Shown piece after piece: positions 16,150-24,466 of a stretch of 50,042 nucleotides of DNA. Under the pieces are notes generated by a model, which was given only the letters and a program-made list of their open reading frames with translations, made no database searches and had not been told where the DNA came from. Source of the DNA: VMFW01 sp038058095 (GTDB taxonomy: Bacteria > Patescibacteriota > Minisyncoccia > UBA6257 > 2-01-FULL-56-20); assembly GCA_038058095.1 (NCBI GenBank), contig JBBUBW010000009.1, positions 1-50,042 of the forward strand. The letters are read 5' to 3'. The first letter of the stretch is position 1. Every line of letters starts with the position of its first letter. Made by a program: the position numbers and the translations under genes.

Positions 16150-17241
16150 TTATCTCAAGCAGAATTTAACACTCCCTCCTGATGGCGGAAGTTTACATGT
16201 AAGTTGAGTGCCATCACTAACCACTGGGCAAGAATTGGTGCTGGAGCAAGGCAAGCTACAAGAACCAGTCGAACACACATAAGGAGCGTCACACTTCTCG
16301 CTTTCTACAGGCGTGTTTTGACAACCACCTCCAAAAAACGGTAGGCATTGGCCGCCAGCTCCACAAGCGAGGTCGCCACCGCAGTCAGTCTGTGAGGTAC
16401 ACAAGCCTCCTCCCTCAGTCTTTGCGACACATTTTCCCGCAACACATCCCTGCGTGGTTGGGCTTGGGCAGTCTTCGCTAGTAAGACAAGTCCCACTTAC
16501 GACACAAATATTTCTTGGTTGAGAGCAAACAAGCCCGCTCCCACTTTGACATCCCCCATTTATGCAAGCAGCCCCAGCTGTACCGGTTTGTTTACATAAC
16601 CCATCCACGCAAGAGAGACTGTCGACGCTACCACAAGGAGTTGAGGCATCACATGTTTTTAAGATTTCCTTGCAAGATCCATCAATACATTTTTGAAACG
16701 ACAAATAAGGACAATCAGGAGTTGCTGTGCACCCTGCGGGTTTATAGCATCTATTATCGCTTGAGCATAAAAGACCAGTATTACATACGCTACCCCCTAA
16801 ACAGGGACTGTGTAATGTTCCCGGTACTTTAACTGTGATTTTGACGAGAGGTATTTTATCTAATGTTGGTAGCGACAAATTGGTTAATTTAGGATTTATA
16901 GTATTCAAAATTATAAAAGCGCCCGCTAAAAGCAAAAGTCCCAAGAGTGCCTGCTTGATCATATCTTTAGCGTCGCTTTGTCCCGAAGGATTATCAGCTG
17001 AAACCGTGTGTTTTATCGCCGCAAAAACAATAATCACAAAAGCCAAAAGCCCTCCCAGCATCAGCGCGAACTGGTAAAAATTACCTATAATATTAACCGG
17101 ATTTGGCTCCTCAACGGTCGCTGGGTTTGGTCCCGGAATACTAGGATTGATAGTGTAGGCCGCGGCCGGGTTTAAATAAAATCCAAAAAGTAATACCAAG
17201 CCAATCCCTAAATACAACCACTTCGTCTTTGAAATCTTCAT
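16150..17241 (-). CDS. VirB2/pilin-like protein with Cys-rich extracellular tail
   Basis: 363 residues. A signal/first hydrophobic segment (8-28, ending A-A-A-Y) is followed by two membrane helices around residues 55-75 and 93-112, the arrangement of TrbC/VirB2-type pilins in CPR secretion clusters. The remaining 230 or so residues carry about 32 cysteines in repeating C-x(4-8)-C units (for example C-V-D-G-L-C-K, C-V-A-G-K-C-V, C-I-D-G-S-C-K), like small disulfide-knotted modules. The tail should face outside, where it could mediate contact with a host or partner cell. The function is inferred. Confidence 0.65.
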   Translation of the reverse strand: MKISKTKWLYLGIGLVLLFGFYLNPAAAYTINPSIPGPNPATVEEPNPVNIIGNFYQFALMLGGLLAFVIIVFAAIKHTVSADNPSGQSDAKDMIKQALLGLLLLAGAFIILNTINPKLTNLSLPTLDKIPLVKITVKVPGTLHSPCLGGSVCNTGLLCSSDNRCYKPAGCTATPDCPYLSFQKCIDGSCKEILKTCDASTPCGSVDSLSCVDGLCKQTGTAGAACINGGCQSGSGLVCSQPRNICVVSGTCLTSEDCPSPTTQGCVAGKCVAKTEGGGLCTSQTDCGGDLACGAGGQCLPFFGGGCQNTPVESEKCDAPYVCSTGSCSLPCSSTNSCPVVSDGTQLTCKLPPSGGSVKFCLR

Positions 17242-17248
17242 ATCTTTT

Positions 17249-17944
17249 TTAAAATCTTAGAGTTATATTTTTCGACGCCATTTCAAAAATATTTCTAGGG
17301 TTTTTTACATTTAAAGATATACTAATAGTCGTTCCTTGCACGGGTATTTGCCGGAAAGTCACATTCAGCACCTTCGGGTCCCCCGAGGCCTCCGGACTTT
17401 GGTCGTTTATTTTCCACTCAAAACCAAGATTATCAGGATTTTTCGTGTTAAAAAAATAAGGCAGTGCTTCAAACCAAACTCTGGAGTCCCGAAGCTTTCC
17501 TCCAGGGAAAGGGACGGGAATCACCACCTCGGGCTTCACTGAAAGAATCTCCACGCTTTTAATCAATGTTTGTCCCAAATAGTCGTTTACCGTGATTCGT
17601 GCTACCTGTCTGCCAACCCCGCTCGCTCGAAAAGTTATCTCCTGGAGTCCGGCGCCTCCTTTAAAAAAGTCGTCGTTTACATACCAATAAATATCATTTT
17701 TTGAAAGATTCACTATTCTTCCGCGGTCAATCATTTCAAAAGACACCGTTATTGAGGATTTATCCGTCGGCAATATTTTACCGGAGAATTCAGCCGGAGC
17801 ATAAGAGCGAGCCTTCCATGTAAACATAAATTCCGGCTCCGTCGCTTGAGCACGCACATTTATTAGCCCATAAAACAAACTGCCGGCTAAAAAAATTATT
17901 GCCAGAGCGGTTCTAAAAAATTGTTTAAAAAGCACCGCTTTCAT
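17249..17944 (-). CDS. Secreted protein of the secretion cluster, unknown function
   Basis: 231 residues with a signal peptide (hydrophobic 13-29, then R-A-Q-A as a likely cleavage site). The mature part is rich in β-strand and has Ig/PKD-like features, such as a W-Y-V-N-D-D segment after a conserved I-x-W pattern and a final S-I-S-L-N-V-K-N-P strand. No catalytic motif. It lies 7 bp upstream of the Cys-rich pilin-like gene in the same orientation and probably shares its transcript. A periplasmic or surface structural component is a reasonable guess only. Confidence 0.55.
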   Translation of the reverse strand: MKAVLFKQFFRTALAIIFLAGSLFYGLINVRAQATEPEFMFTWKARSYAPAEFSGKILPTDKSSITVSFEMIDRGRIVNLSKNDIYWYVNDDFFKGGAGLQEITFRASGVGRQVARITVNDYLGQTLIKSVEILSVKPEVVIPVPFPGGKLRDSRVWFEALPYFFNTKNPDNLGFEWKINDQSPEASGDPKVLNVTFRQIPVQGTTISISLNVKNPRNIFEMASKNITLRF

Positions 17945-18094
17945 TTCTCCCGTTAATTATACCATTTTTGTTTTTTACTCCCAACAAACTCCGTAGGTCC
18001 GGTTTTGAACACCCACTCCCCAGGAGGAGTTTTTCAATTCATTTTCATTTTGACGCGCGCTTTTAGCTTTACATTTTACGTTCTTACGCCCCCC

Positions 18095-18751
18095 CTAGGC
18101 CGCTTGTTTGTACTGTTTTGCTTTTTCTTCATCCGATTCCGGCGACATAATATCTATTACTTCCGCAATCGATTCTTTTTTAACCCCGAGTTCCTCTTCT
18201 GTGACCTTATCTTTGGCTTTTCTCTCCTCTGTTTCCTGGGTTTGCCCCTCACCCCCTTCTCCTTCGAAAGCCGGGGAAACCGCGCCTCCAGGACGGCCTT
18301 CGCGAGTGCGCACCGGTAATGGCCCCCCTCCTTCTCCCTCGACACCCGACGGCATCGCTTGGCCCGCCTTTATTTGACCCCCCGCCTCCTTACCACCTAC
18401 TTTACCCTTCACTCCACCCTTTGCCGACGCCATCTTCTGCGCCGCGGTGGTTAATTTTGTTGGATGTCGGTCGAGGTAAACCGTCACTCCAAACCCAATA
18501 GTTTTAAGGGGCAAACCGCCAAGCCATGGGATAAGTTCTAATATCCACATCGCTACATACCAAGTCTGCCTAACTCCTCTAAACCAATAGTAAATTGCTA
18601 TTACACTGGCAAAAGTATCTAAAATCCAAAAATCGTCAAGAGCGAAAAAAAGCAGGACTAATTCGATTGCGTCAAAAAATAAGCAGATACCTCCAATAAG
18701 TATTACCTCTACATCAGAAATTTTCGGTTGTGGCTTCTCTTCCTCGTTCAT
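18095..18751 (-). CDS. Membrane protein with disordered charged C-terminal tail
   Basis: 218 residues. The first 110 or so residues hold three to four hydrophobic helices (near 14-36, 44-58, 66-80). The rest is low complexity, dominated by Gly, Glu, Lys and Ala, and probably disordered in the cytoplasm. I recognise no family. It lies downstream of the VirB4 gene with a 108-bp gap and is likely part of the same cluster. The 150-bp gap after it holds no gene. Confidence 0.55.
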   Translation of the reverse strand: MNEEEKPQPKISDVEVILIGGICLFFDAIELVLLFFALDDFWILDTFASVIAIYYWFRGVRQTWYVAMWILELIPWLGGLPLKTIGFGVTVYLDRHPTKLTTAAQKMASAKGGVKGKVGGKEAGGQIKAGQAMPSGVEGEGGGPLPVRTREGRPGGAVSPAFEGEGGEGQTQETEERKAKDKVTEEELGVKKESIAEVIDIMSPESDEEKAKQYKQAA

Positions 18752-18859
18752 GATAGTTAGCTACAGAATACAGATGGCACCAGCCTAATATTCTAGAGAT
18801 TCTGCTATCTATTTTACATTCGTATATCCGTACTTTTTCCGTATTCCGTAGCCATATTT

Positions 18860-20572
18860 CTACGTTTTCTGCTCTAATAACTGTTGCGGGTTGGTGGTTA
18901 TAACCTGGTCTTCAAAATACGAAGCAATAATTTGAATTGCTACATGTTTTCGTCCGGCAAAAAACAATCCTGTCCCCACCTCTGCCGAAAGAAGCATATT
19001 TTTCTCCGCCTCGGTTAATCCGAAAGCTTTAGCCACCACATCAATTGTTGCTGGGGCCTGCTTCAAAAGCAATTGAATCGAAGAATTAGTAATAATCGGC
19101 CGTCCATAAGGAGATCGTAGAAAGTCCTCTACGTCTTGGGTAATCGTCGAAACTCCCAAAAAGTACTTTCTCGCCCGCTTTACCAGCCCAAATAAAAACG
19201 TGGCGCTGTCTTCATACTTCATCATCCACCACGCCTCATCAATAATTAAAAGTCTTTTCTTAAGTTGGGCCCGCGTGAGATTCCAAATAAAATTCAAAAT
19301 AATATACATCGCAATCGGCCGCAATTCTTCCTCCAAGTCTCTAATCGAGAAAGCGATGAGACGATTGCCAATGTCGATATTAGTCGCTTGGTTCACGAAC
19401 CCGGCGAAACTGCCTTTTGTGTATTTATACAAACGCTCTGCCATTCCCTTGCCTCCCTCCAAATTGCGTAATATCGTTTCAAGATCTTCTAGCAGCGGCG
19501 GGGAAGCTCCGGAAAAGTCTTCTCCAGGTACAATTTCGCGAGAGGCGTAAGTTTCGGTAATTGCTCGGTCGAGTAAAGCGTCCTCTTCCGCTGAAAGCTT
19601 GCCTAGCATCAATTTTAAAAGACCAGCCAAATTAACAATATGGGACCTAAGTACGTCCGACGGAGTTTCTCCCTCGGGCACAACCGGCACATCAAAAGGA
19701 TTAATATGTTCGTGCGAAGAAAGGGAGATATTGAAAAAACTTCCTCCAAACGCCTCGGTCATTTTCTGATATTCGTTTTCAGGGTCGATAATTAAAATAT
19801 CGACTCCAAGCATCAAATATCTGATAATCTCAAGCTTGGTAGCGTATGATTTTCCCGAACCGGATTTAGCGAAAACCACTTGGTTGGCATTTTCCAAAGA
19901 GAATCGGTCGAAAATAATCAAATTATTATTATGACGGTTGATGCCGTACATAATGCCTTGATTTGAGTTCAAGTCCTCCGATACAAACGGGAAAAACGAA
20001 GAAACCGGTCCCGAATTCATTGGTATTGTAACGTCAATTTTATCTTGCGCGAGCGGCAAAACCGAAAGCAGTCCCTCTAGTTGCTGGAAGAGGGCCGGTT
20101 TCATATAGATTAATTTCGCCTCCAAAATTGACTGGATCTTGCTTTCTAGTTTTGAAAGTTCTTCAAGATTGTCGCCGTAAATTGCGAGATAAACGCCAAC
20201 GCTAAAAAGTTTTTCTTGAGCTTGCTGTAGAGAATCGCGCAGACTCTCTACGTCTTGAAGCGCCGTCTCAAGTAGCGGATCTCTTACCAGCCCTTTATCT
20301 TGCTGGTCGCTGATTTGCGACTCTATTTGAGCTGATTTTTTGCGAAGGTTCTTAAGAGCCATCCCTGTGTCGATCGGATTAATAAAAGTGGAAACATCAA
20401 AAATATTCGGCAGGTTTATGAGCGGTTCGAACCACCCCGTCGAAAGATATCTGGGGTAAGAAAAGAAAAAAAACGTTTTCACATGCTTATCGCCAATCTT
20501 AAGGTAGTTCGAGCTTACCTGAACTCCGGCCGGCGCGATAATTTTTTTTGTGTCTTTAAAATCTTCCGCCAT
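18860..20572 (-). CDS. VirB4-family type IV secretion ATPase
   Basis: 570 residues. Walker A A-K-S-G-S-G-K-S is at 235-242, followed by D-I-L-I-I-D-P-E-N-E-Y and Walker B R-L-L-I-I-D-E-A-W-W near 433, plus a Q-rich sensor region (T-I-T-Q-D-V-E-D-F-L). These are the VirB4/TraC/TrbE motor features. The N-terminal 200 residues include a coiled region (75-125). It powers substrate or pilin movement at the inner membrane. The N-terminal TraC-like domain is encoded as a separate gene immediately upstream (adjacent stop and start), so the usual VirB4 protein is split here. Confidence 0.9.
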   Translation of the reverse strand: MAEDFKDTKKIIAPAGVQVSSNYLKIGDKHVKTFFFFSYPRYLSTGWFEPLINLPNIFDVSTFINPIDTGMALKNLRKKSAQIESQISDQQDKGLVRDPLLETALQDVESLRDSLQQAQEKLFSVGVYLAIYGDNLEELSKLESKIQSILEAKLIYMKPALFQQLEGLLSVLPLAQDKIDVTIPMNSGPVSSFFPFVSEDLNSNQGIMYGINRHNNNLIIFDRFSLENANQVVFAKSGSGKSYATKLEIIRYLMLGVDILIIDPENEYQKMTEAFGGSFFNISLSSHEHINPFDVPVVPEGETPSDVLRSHIVNLAGLLKLMLGKLSAEEDALLDRAITETYASREIVPGEDFSGASPPLLEDLETILRNLEGGKGMAERLYKYTKGSFAGFVNQATNIDIGNRLIAFSIRDLEEELRPIAMYIILNFIWNLTRAQLKKRLLIIDEAWWMMKYEDSATFLFGLVKRARKYFLGVSTITQDVEDFLRSPYGRPIITNSSIQLLLKQAPATIDVVAKAFGLTEAEKNMLLSAEVGTGLFFAGRKHVAIQIIASYFEDQVITTNPQQLLEQKT

Positions 20573-21286
20573 TTATTTTTTTTCTTCGCTAGTTTTAGTC
20601 TCCATGCGCTCTGAGGGGATAGCCGACATCTCCTTTTCCACCGTTTCCGGGTTATAAAAATTATAAAAAAGTTCAATGAGCGCTTGGTTGTCTAGTGGCA
20701 CCGCCTCAATGCCGAATGTAGCCAGTCCCTCAACCACTTGGGCTGTTCTCTGGGTGATTTGGTTTAAGTTCTCCTGGAATTCCAAATCAGCCGCCTTCTC
20801 TTCTTTCTTTTCTTTTTCCTCTTTTCCCCCTTTGTTTAAAAAAGGAAATAGCTTAGAAATTCCGGAAATAGTGTCCCTGGTTGGGAGCTTACTCGAAGAA
20901 AAAGGAATTATCACCAAAAAAGTTTTCTCCATAATCGCATTGTCTTTCACAAACCCCCTCACGTATTGAATATATTCAGAGATTTGGCTCTGGATCAAGG
21001 CTGACGGCTCCCGCTCCCTTCGAAGTTCGAGGCCAGCTAAATATTTCTCAATGTTAATTTTTCTGGAATGGATCATAATCTGAATCGGGAAATCTAAACC
21101 ATTTAAAAAGTTCTTGTAGCCATTAGAAATAATATCTAGTTCCGTTTCGGCCATTAACGCCGTATTGATGCCCGAAACCATCACCACCTGCCTTAAGGCG
21201 CCGCTTTTCAAAATCGCCACCCCTTCTTTAATTTCTTCGATATCAACTAAATCCTGAGTATTTGCTAGTTGTTTATTGAGGGCCAT
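20573..21286 (-). CDS. TraC/VirB4 N-terminal-domain protein
   Basis: 237 residues of the CPR TraC-like family. The N-terminal half (D-L-V-D-I-E-E-I-K-E-G-V-A-I-L-K-S-G) resembles the amino-terminal domain of VirB4/TraC ATPases, and the protein has no P-loop. A highly charged K/E stretch (about 155-168) links to a C-terminal segment. Its stop codon abuts the start of the ATPase gene, so the two probably form a complex that replaces a single VirB4. Confidence 0.7.
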   Translation of the reverse strand: MALNKQLANTQDLVDIEEIKEGVAILKSGALRQVVMVSGINTALMAETELDIISNGYKNFLNGLDFPIQIMIHSRKINIEKYLAGLELRREREPSALIQSQISEYIQYVRGFVKDNAIMEKTFLVIIPFSSSKLPTRDTISGISKLFPFLNKGGKEEKEKKEEKAADLEFQENLNQITQRTAQVVEGLATFGIEAVPLDNQALIELFYNFYNPETVEKEMSAIPSERMETKTSEEKK

Positions 21287-21296
21287 ATTAATGAAA

Positions 21297-21326
21297 TTTT
21301 AGGTGTTAGGTTGTGGGTTTTAGAAC
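21297..21326. repeat. TTTTAGGTGTTAGGTTG-type short repeat
   Basis: A purine/T-rich tract made of AGGTGTTAGGTTGTGGGTTTTAG. It is the inverted counterpart of the tract at 21774-21809, so the two flank the four-helix-bundle gene. Related tracts occur at 28881, 29454, 33925 and 44469. Confidence 0.6.
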
Positions 21327-21363
21327 TCTATTAAGTAAATTATACGCTAAAAAATAATTTTTC

Positions 21364-21732
21364 TTAAGTTCTTTCTCTCAACTTCAGCTCTAGCTTAGAT
21401 ATAAGAACATTTAGCATTTTTTGAACCTCCAATAGCAAGTTCTCGGTCTCTGTATAATTTAAATTCGAGTAAAGTCTTCTTGCAATAATAATCTGAGTTT
21501 CTAATTCTGACGCCGATCCTTCTGATACGCGGAGAAAGTGTAGGTATTCAGGCAAACCCTTCCTACGTGAACCTTCTGCTATATTTGACGGGATAGACAC
21601 TGCCGCTCTGCGCATTTGCGAGACCAATCCATATTGTTCGTCCTTCGGAAAACTAATAGTTAATTTATATACTTGTTCTACTAAAGTAATTGCCTTTTGC
21701 CAAACAATTAGTTCTTTATAAGACTTTAGCAT
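21364..21732 (-). CDS. Four-helix-bundle protein (S23/IVS family), copy 1
   Basis: 122 residues. L-K-S-Y-K-E-L-I-V-W-Q-K-A, then Q-M-R-R-A-A-V-S-I-P-S-N-I-A-E-G-S-R-R, are the signature of the TIGR02436-type four-helix bundle first found in 23S rRNA intervening sequences. The family is related to the DGR accessory protein Avd. The molecular function is unknown, with nucleic-acid binding suspected. It is inserted between secretion genes and is flanked by inverted short repeats (21297 and 21774), which suggests it arrived as a small unit rather than belonging to the machine. Confidence 0.88.
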   Translation of the reverse strand: MLKSYKELIVWQKAITLVEQVYKLTISFPKDEQYGLVSQMRRAAVSIPSNIAEGSRRKGLPEYLHFLRVSEGSASELETQIIIARRLYSNLNYTETENLLLEVQKMLNVLISKLELKLRERT

Positions 21733-21773
21733 TTTTTCTACAACCTGCCACCCAGTATTAACCCAACTTTTTT

Positions 21774-21809
21774 ATCTATAACCTACAACCCATCACCTAA
21801 AACCTAATA
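21774..21809. repeat. AACCTACAACC-type short repeat
   Basis: CTATAACCTACAACC followed by CATCACCTAAAACCTAA, overlapping the 3' end of the PrgI-like gene by a few bases. It is in inverted orientation to the tract at 21297, with the four-helix gene between them. Confidence 0.6.
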
Positions 21810-22316
21810 ACGATAATCCACCCTCCTGGCCGCCTGCCTCTCTCCTGTAATTTTCTCAAAAACCTGATAACGCTCTTTGATTTTTTGCGAAAAATCTTGA
21901 GCGTTAATTAGACCTTGCTTAGTGCCAGTCTGAAGTTTCTGCCACGTATTTTTTAAGGACGCGCCCGCGATAATGCTTTCGAGCGAAAATCCAGGTTTCG
22001 CAAGCTTCATAATTTCCTCACTTTTCGTTACTTGAGGGTTCTCCGGCTGCCAAACAAAAGTTTGGGGTTGCCAATAAAATTTCATGCCCGATAAAAGAAT
22101 TTTCGAAAGCGGCCGGCCGTTAATTTTTATAAATGCCATCGAGAGACCGAGTCCCCCGACAAAAAGCATAATAATCAACCATAACCAAAAAACTATAATG
22201 AAAAAAAGAGCAAAACCAACCGCCGCCACAGCGCCAAGGTAAAAAAACTGCTTAAGTGAGAGGGGGCCGATAATCTTATCCTCCGTCTCTATAAACTGAG
22301 GAACTTGGAATTGCAT
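21804..22316 (-). CDS. PrgI-family membrane protein (VirB3-like)
   Basis: 170 residues. It starts M-Q-F-Q-V-P-Q-F-I-E-T-E-D-K-I-I-G-P-L-S, the PrgI signature. Two closely spaced membrane helices follow (about 27-45 and 46-64), then a cytoplasmic tail with Y-W-Q-P-Q-T-F-V-W. PrgI is a small inner-membrane subunit next to VirB4 in Gram-positive and CPR type IV systems. In the cluster it lies between the Pro-rich protein and TraC/VirB4. Confidence 0.85.
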   Translation of the reverse strand: MQFQVPQFIETEDKIIGPLSLKQFFYLGAVAAVGFALFFIIVFWLWLIIMLFVGGLGLSMAFIKINGRPLSKILLSGMKFYWQPQTFVWQPENPQVTKSEEIMKLAKPGFSLESIIAGASLKNTWQKLQTGTKQGLINAQDFSQKIKERYQVFEKITGERQAARRVDYRY

Positions 22317-22373
22317 GTTAAAAAATTAAATATAAAACATCAAAAATTAAAATGACAGATTAAATATCAAAAA

Positions 22374-22745
22374 TCACTTCCGCCCCTTCAAGGTTAGTAT
22401 ACTCGAAGCAATAATTTTTGATATCTCAATAATTTCTTCTAGTAGTTGGTCTAATGCCGCCTTGTCGCCCTTTCCAGTATCTCTCAGCAACGTTAACCAA
22501 ACCTTAGATTCATTCGCGGATTTTAAAGAATAATTAAAAAAATTAGTAAAATCCCTCCGCGAGCTTGCTGAAGATGCCTCTATGTAATTAGCCAAAACAC
22601 TGGTACCGCTTCGTAGGAGTTGCTTCCCCATAACTTCGCAAATAGAATCCTTAGGCAACTTATCAATAAATTTAACCAAATCTAAAGCCCAAGAGTAAAG
22701 GCGTTTCTTGAAATCATTTTTAAATTTTGAGTTGTCATTTTTCAC
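22374..22745 (-). CDS. Four-helix-bundle protein (S23/IVS family), copy 2
   Basis: 123 residues with a GTG start overlapping the upstream stop by 4 bp. L-L-R-S-G-T-S-V-L-A-N-Y-I-E-A-S-S-A is the helix-2 signature of the family, diverged from copy 1 (S-N-I-A-E-G). Its first residues (K-N-D-N-S-K-F-K-N-D-F) come from an A/T-rich tract (AAAAATGAC, AAATTTAAAAATGA) that is echoed by the AAAATTAAAATGACA tract just past its stop (22317-22370). It too seems to be embedded in short repeats inside the secretion cluster. Confidence 0.85.
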   Translation of the reverse strand: MKNDNSKFKNDFKKRLYSWALDLVKFIDKLPKDSICEVMGKQLLRSGTSVLANYIEASSASSRRDFTNFFNYSLKSANESKVWLTLLRDTGKGDKAALDQLLEEIIEISKIIASSILTLKGRK

Positions 22746-24457
22746 TTTGATTTTTCATCTTTTATTTTAGTTAGTGAACTCAAATCAATCATTTCTTCGC
22801 TTGGCGGCAAATTTGTTTTTTGGGGTTCAGGTGGAATCTCTTTCTCTCTAATATCAAAGGTTTTTTGTGGAGGCATGTTTGGAGTAATTTGAGGGAACGG
22901 TTGGGTGGTTATTTTAGGTTGGGGAATTGTTTCCGAAACGGGTCTCGGTTGGGGCGAACGGGGAATTGGCGGAGTAGGAGGGATAAAAGATATTTCTTTT
23001 GATGAGGTTTCTGGTTTTTTTGAAAAAATAGAGCGGAGCCAGCTGGAATGCTTTTCCTCCGGCTTTGAAAACATCGAATTAAGATTCGCTGGCCTGCCCT
23101 CTGGAGGCATCAAGTCGGTGCCATAATTTACTGTCGCTATTTTTTGCGGTCCTTGATTTTTTTGAGGCGCAGGCATTTGAGGGAAAACTGGTGCTGTGGG
23201 CGTTTGCACCCTTACTGGACTCGGCATTGGCATCTCTGGTCTTACAACTGGGGAGGGGGGTGGAAATGACGGCGCTTTAGGTACTGAAGCGCCGGGCGGG
23301 TTCTCGAGGGGTGTCTGAAAAGTATTGTAATGAACCACCCTCGGAGGTTTTATTACATCTGTTTTAGCTAAAGTTTCCGGCAATTGTTTTCCTCCTCCAA
23401 ATTCAACTCTTACTGCGAGCCGGCCCTCGTTTTTAGAAGTAGGGGAGCTAAATTGCGAAGACGGCGGTTCTAAATGAAATGATGACATTGGTCTAATCGG
23501 TTCCTGATCTGATTCTTGATGGATAATCACCGGCCCAGTTCCATAGTCTAAAGAACCAGCCGGCTTTTCTTGCATTGGGGGCCTAGGAGCTTGGAATGGG
23601 GGAGTCGTAGACAGTTTCGGTGTAAGGGAACTTGGAAACGGCGGGGCGGTCGCAGTTTTAGTAGTTTCTTTTTTCTTCAAAACATCCACTAACTCCGCTC
23701 CTGAATGCTCGAGCTTTTTAATCTCCTCTACAATTCCCATCGGGCTCTCGCCGGTATCTTTAAAGGTATTAACTGGTGGCCTTATCTCGGTTGTGGCTGG
23801 TCGGGCTGGCGCGCTAGGCGAAGACGGTCTAAAAATCGGCGCCGGTTTCGGCGGTTCCATTTCTCTAACTGCCATTCGGTTCGATCCCAAATCTCCTAGC
23901 CCTTGCCCACTAAGTTCTTCCATCATTTTAGGTCTCGGTATCCCTCCGGCTTGAGGCGGTTGCGGCGCTGCGGACGGTTTCCATTGAGGCGTGGCCGGTT
24001 TCTCGGCTACAGTTTTTTTCTGCGCCAAATCAGCATCCTCCGCAATCATCACCGGCCGAGGCGGCATCGGCTTTGATGATTCAGGACTTAATATTCTTGG
24101 CTTATCCGAAGCTCCTATAATTGGTCTATAATTCTTTTCAAGCTCTTCTTTCAAAGGGCCAAAGACTTTACTGTCAATTTCATCAGCTAATGATTTCGAG
24201 AGTTTATGGTTATTCAAAACTAAAGCCTCGTCAATTTCTCTCGCCAAATCTTCAAGATGGATAAACCCAAATATAATCAAAGCCACTAGTTGCTGTATTA
24301 TTAATATCTTTTCTTCGTCGACAAGGTGGTGATTTTGGCAGATCTTTACCACTGCCTGATAAGATTGCTTGTTACTCAAAAGATCTCGAAGTTTCGCCGG
24401 TAGCGAATCAAATCTTTTCTTTAATTCATTTTCAGTTATTAGTTCTAATTGAATCAT
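22742..24457 (-). CDS. Large Pro-rich protein of the secretion cluster
   Basis: 571 residues. A helical N-terminal domain of about 115 residues (opening M-I-Q-L-E-L-I-T-E-N-E-L) is followed by some 430 residues rich in Pro, Ser, Gln and Lys with no predicted fold. No membrane segment or signal peptide is evident, so it is likely cytoplasmic and extended. I recognise no family. Its position between VirB6 and PrgI genes suggests a scaffold, but this is only context. Confidence 0.6.
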   Translation of the reverse strand: MIQLELITENELKKRFDSLPAKLRDLLSNKQSYQAVVKICQNHHLVDEEKILIIQQLVALIIFGFIHLEDLAREIDEALVLNNHKLSKSLADEIDSKVFGPLKEELEKNYRPIIGASDKPRILSPESSKPMPPRPVMIAEDADLAQKKTVAEKPATPQWKPSAAPQPPQAGGIPRPKMMEELSGQGLGDLGSNRMAVREMEPPKPAPIFRPSSPSAPARPATTEIRPPVNTFKDTGESPMGIVEEIKKLEHSGAELVDVLKKKETTKTATAPPFPSSLTPKLSTTPPFQAPRPPMQEKPAGSLDYGTGPVIIHQESDQEPIRPMSSFHLEPPSSQFSSPTSKNEGRLAVRVEFGGGKQLPETLAKTDVIKPPRVVHYNTFQTPLENPPGASVPKAPSFPPPSPVVRPEMPMPSPVRVQTPTAPVFPQMPAPQKNQGPQKIATVNYGTDLMPPEGRPANLNSMFSKPEEKHSSWLRSIFSKKPETSSKEISFIPPTPPIPRSPQPRPVSETIPQPKITTQPFPQITPNMPPQKTFDIREKEIPPEPQKTNLPPSEEMIDLSSLTKIKDEKSK

Positions 24458-24466
24458 TTTTTAAAA

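Noticed and set aside
18018..18040. Hairpin ACTCC-ccagg-AGGAGT followed by T5 as a terminator
   Set aside because: It is oriented for the plus strand, where no gene ends nearby; for the minus-strand cluster the T-run is on the wrong side.
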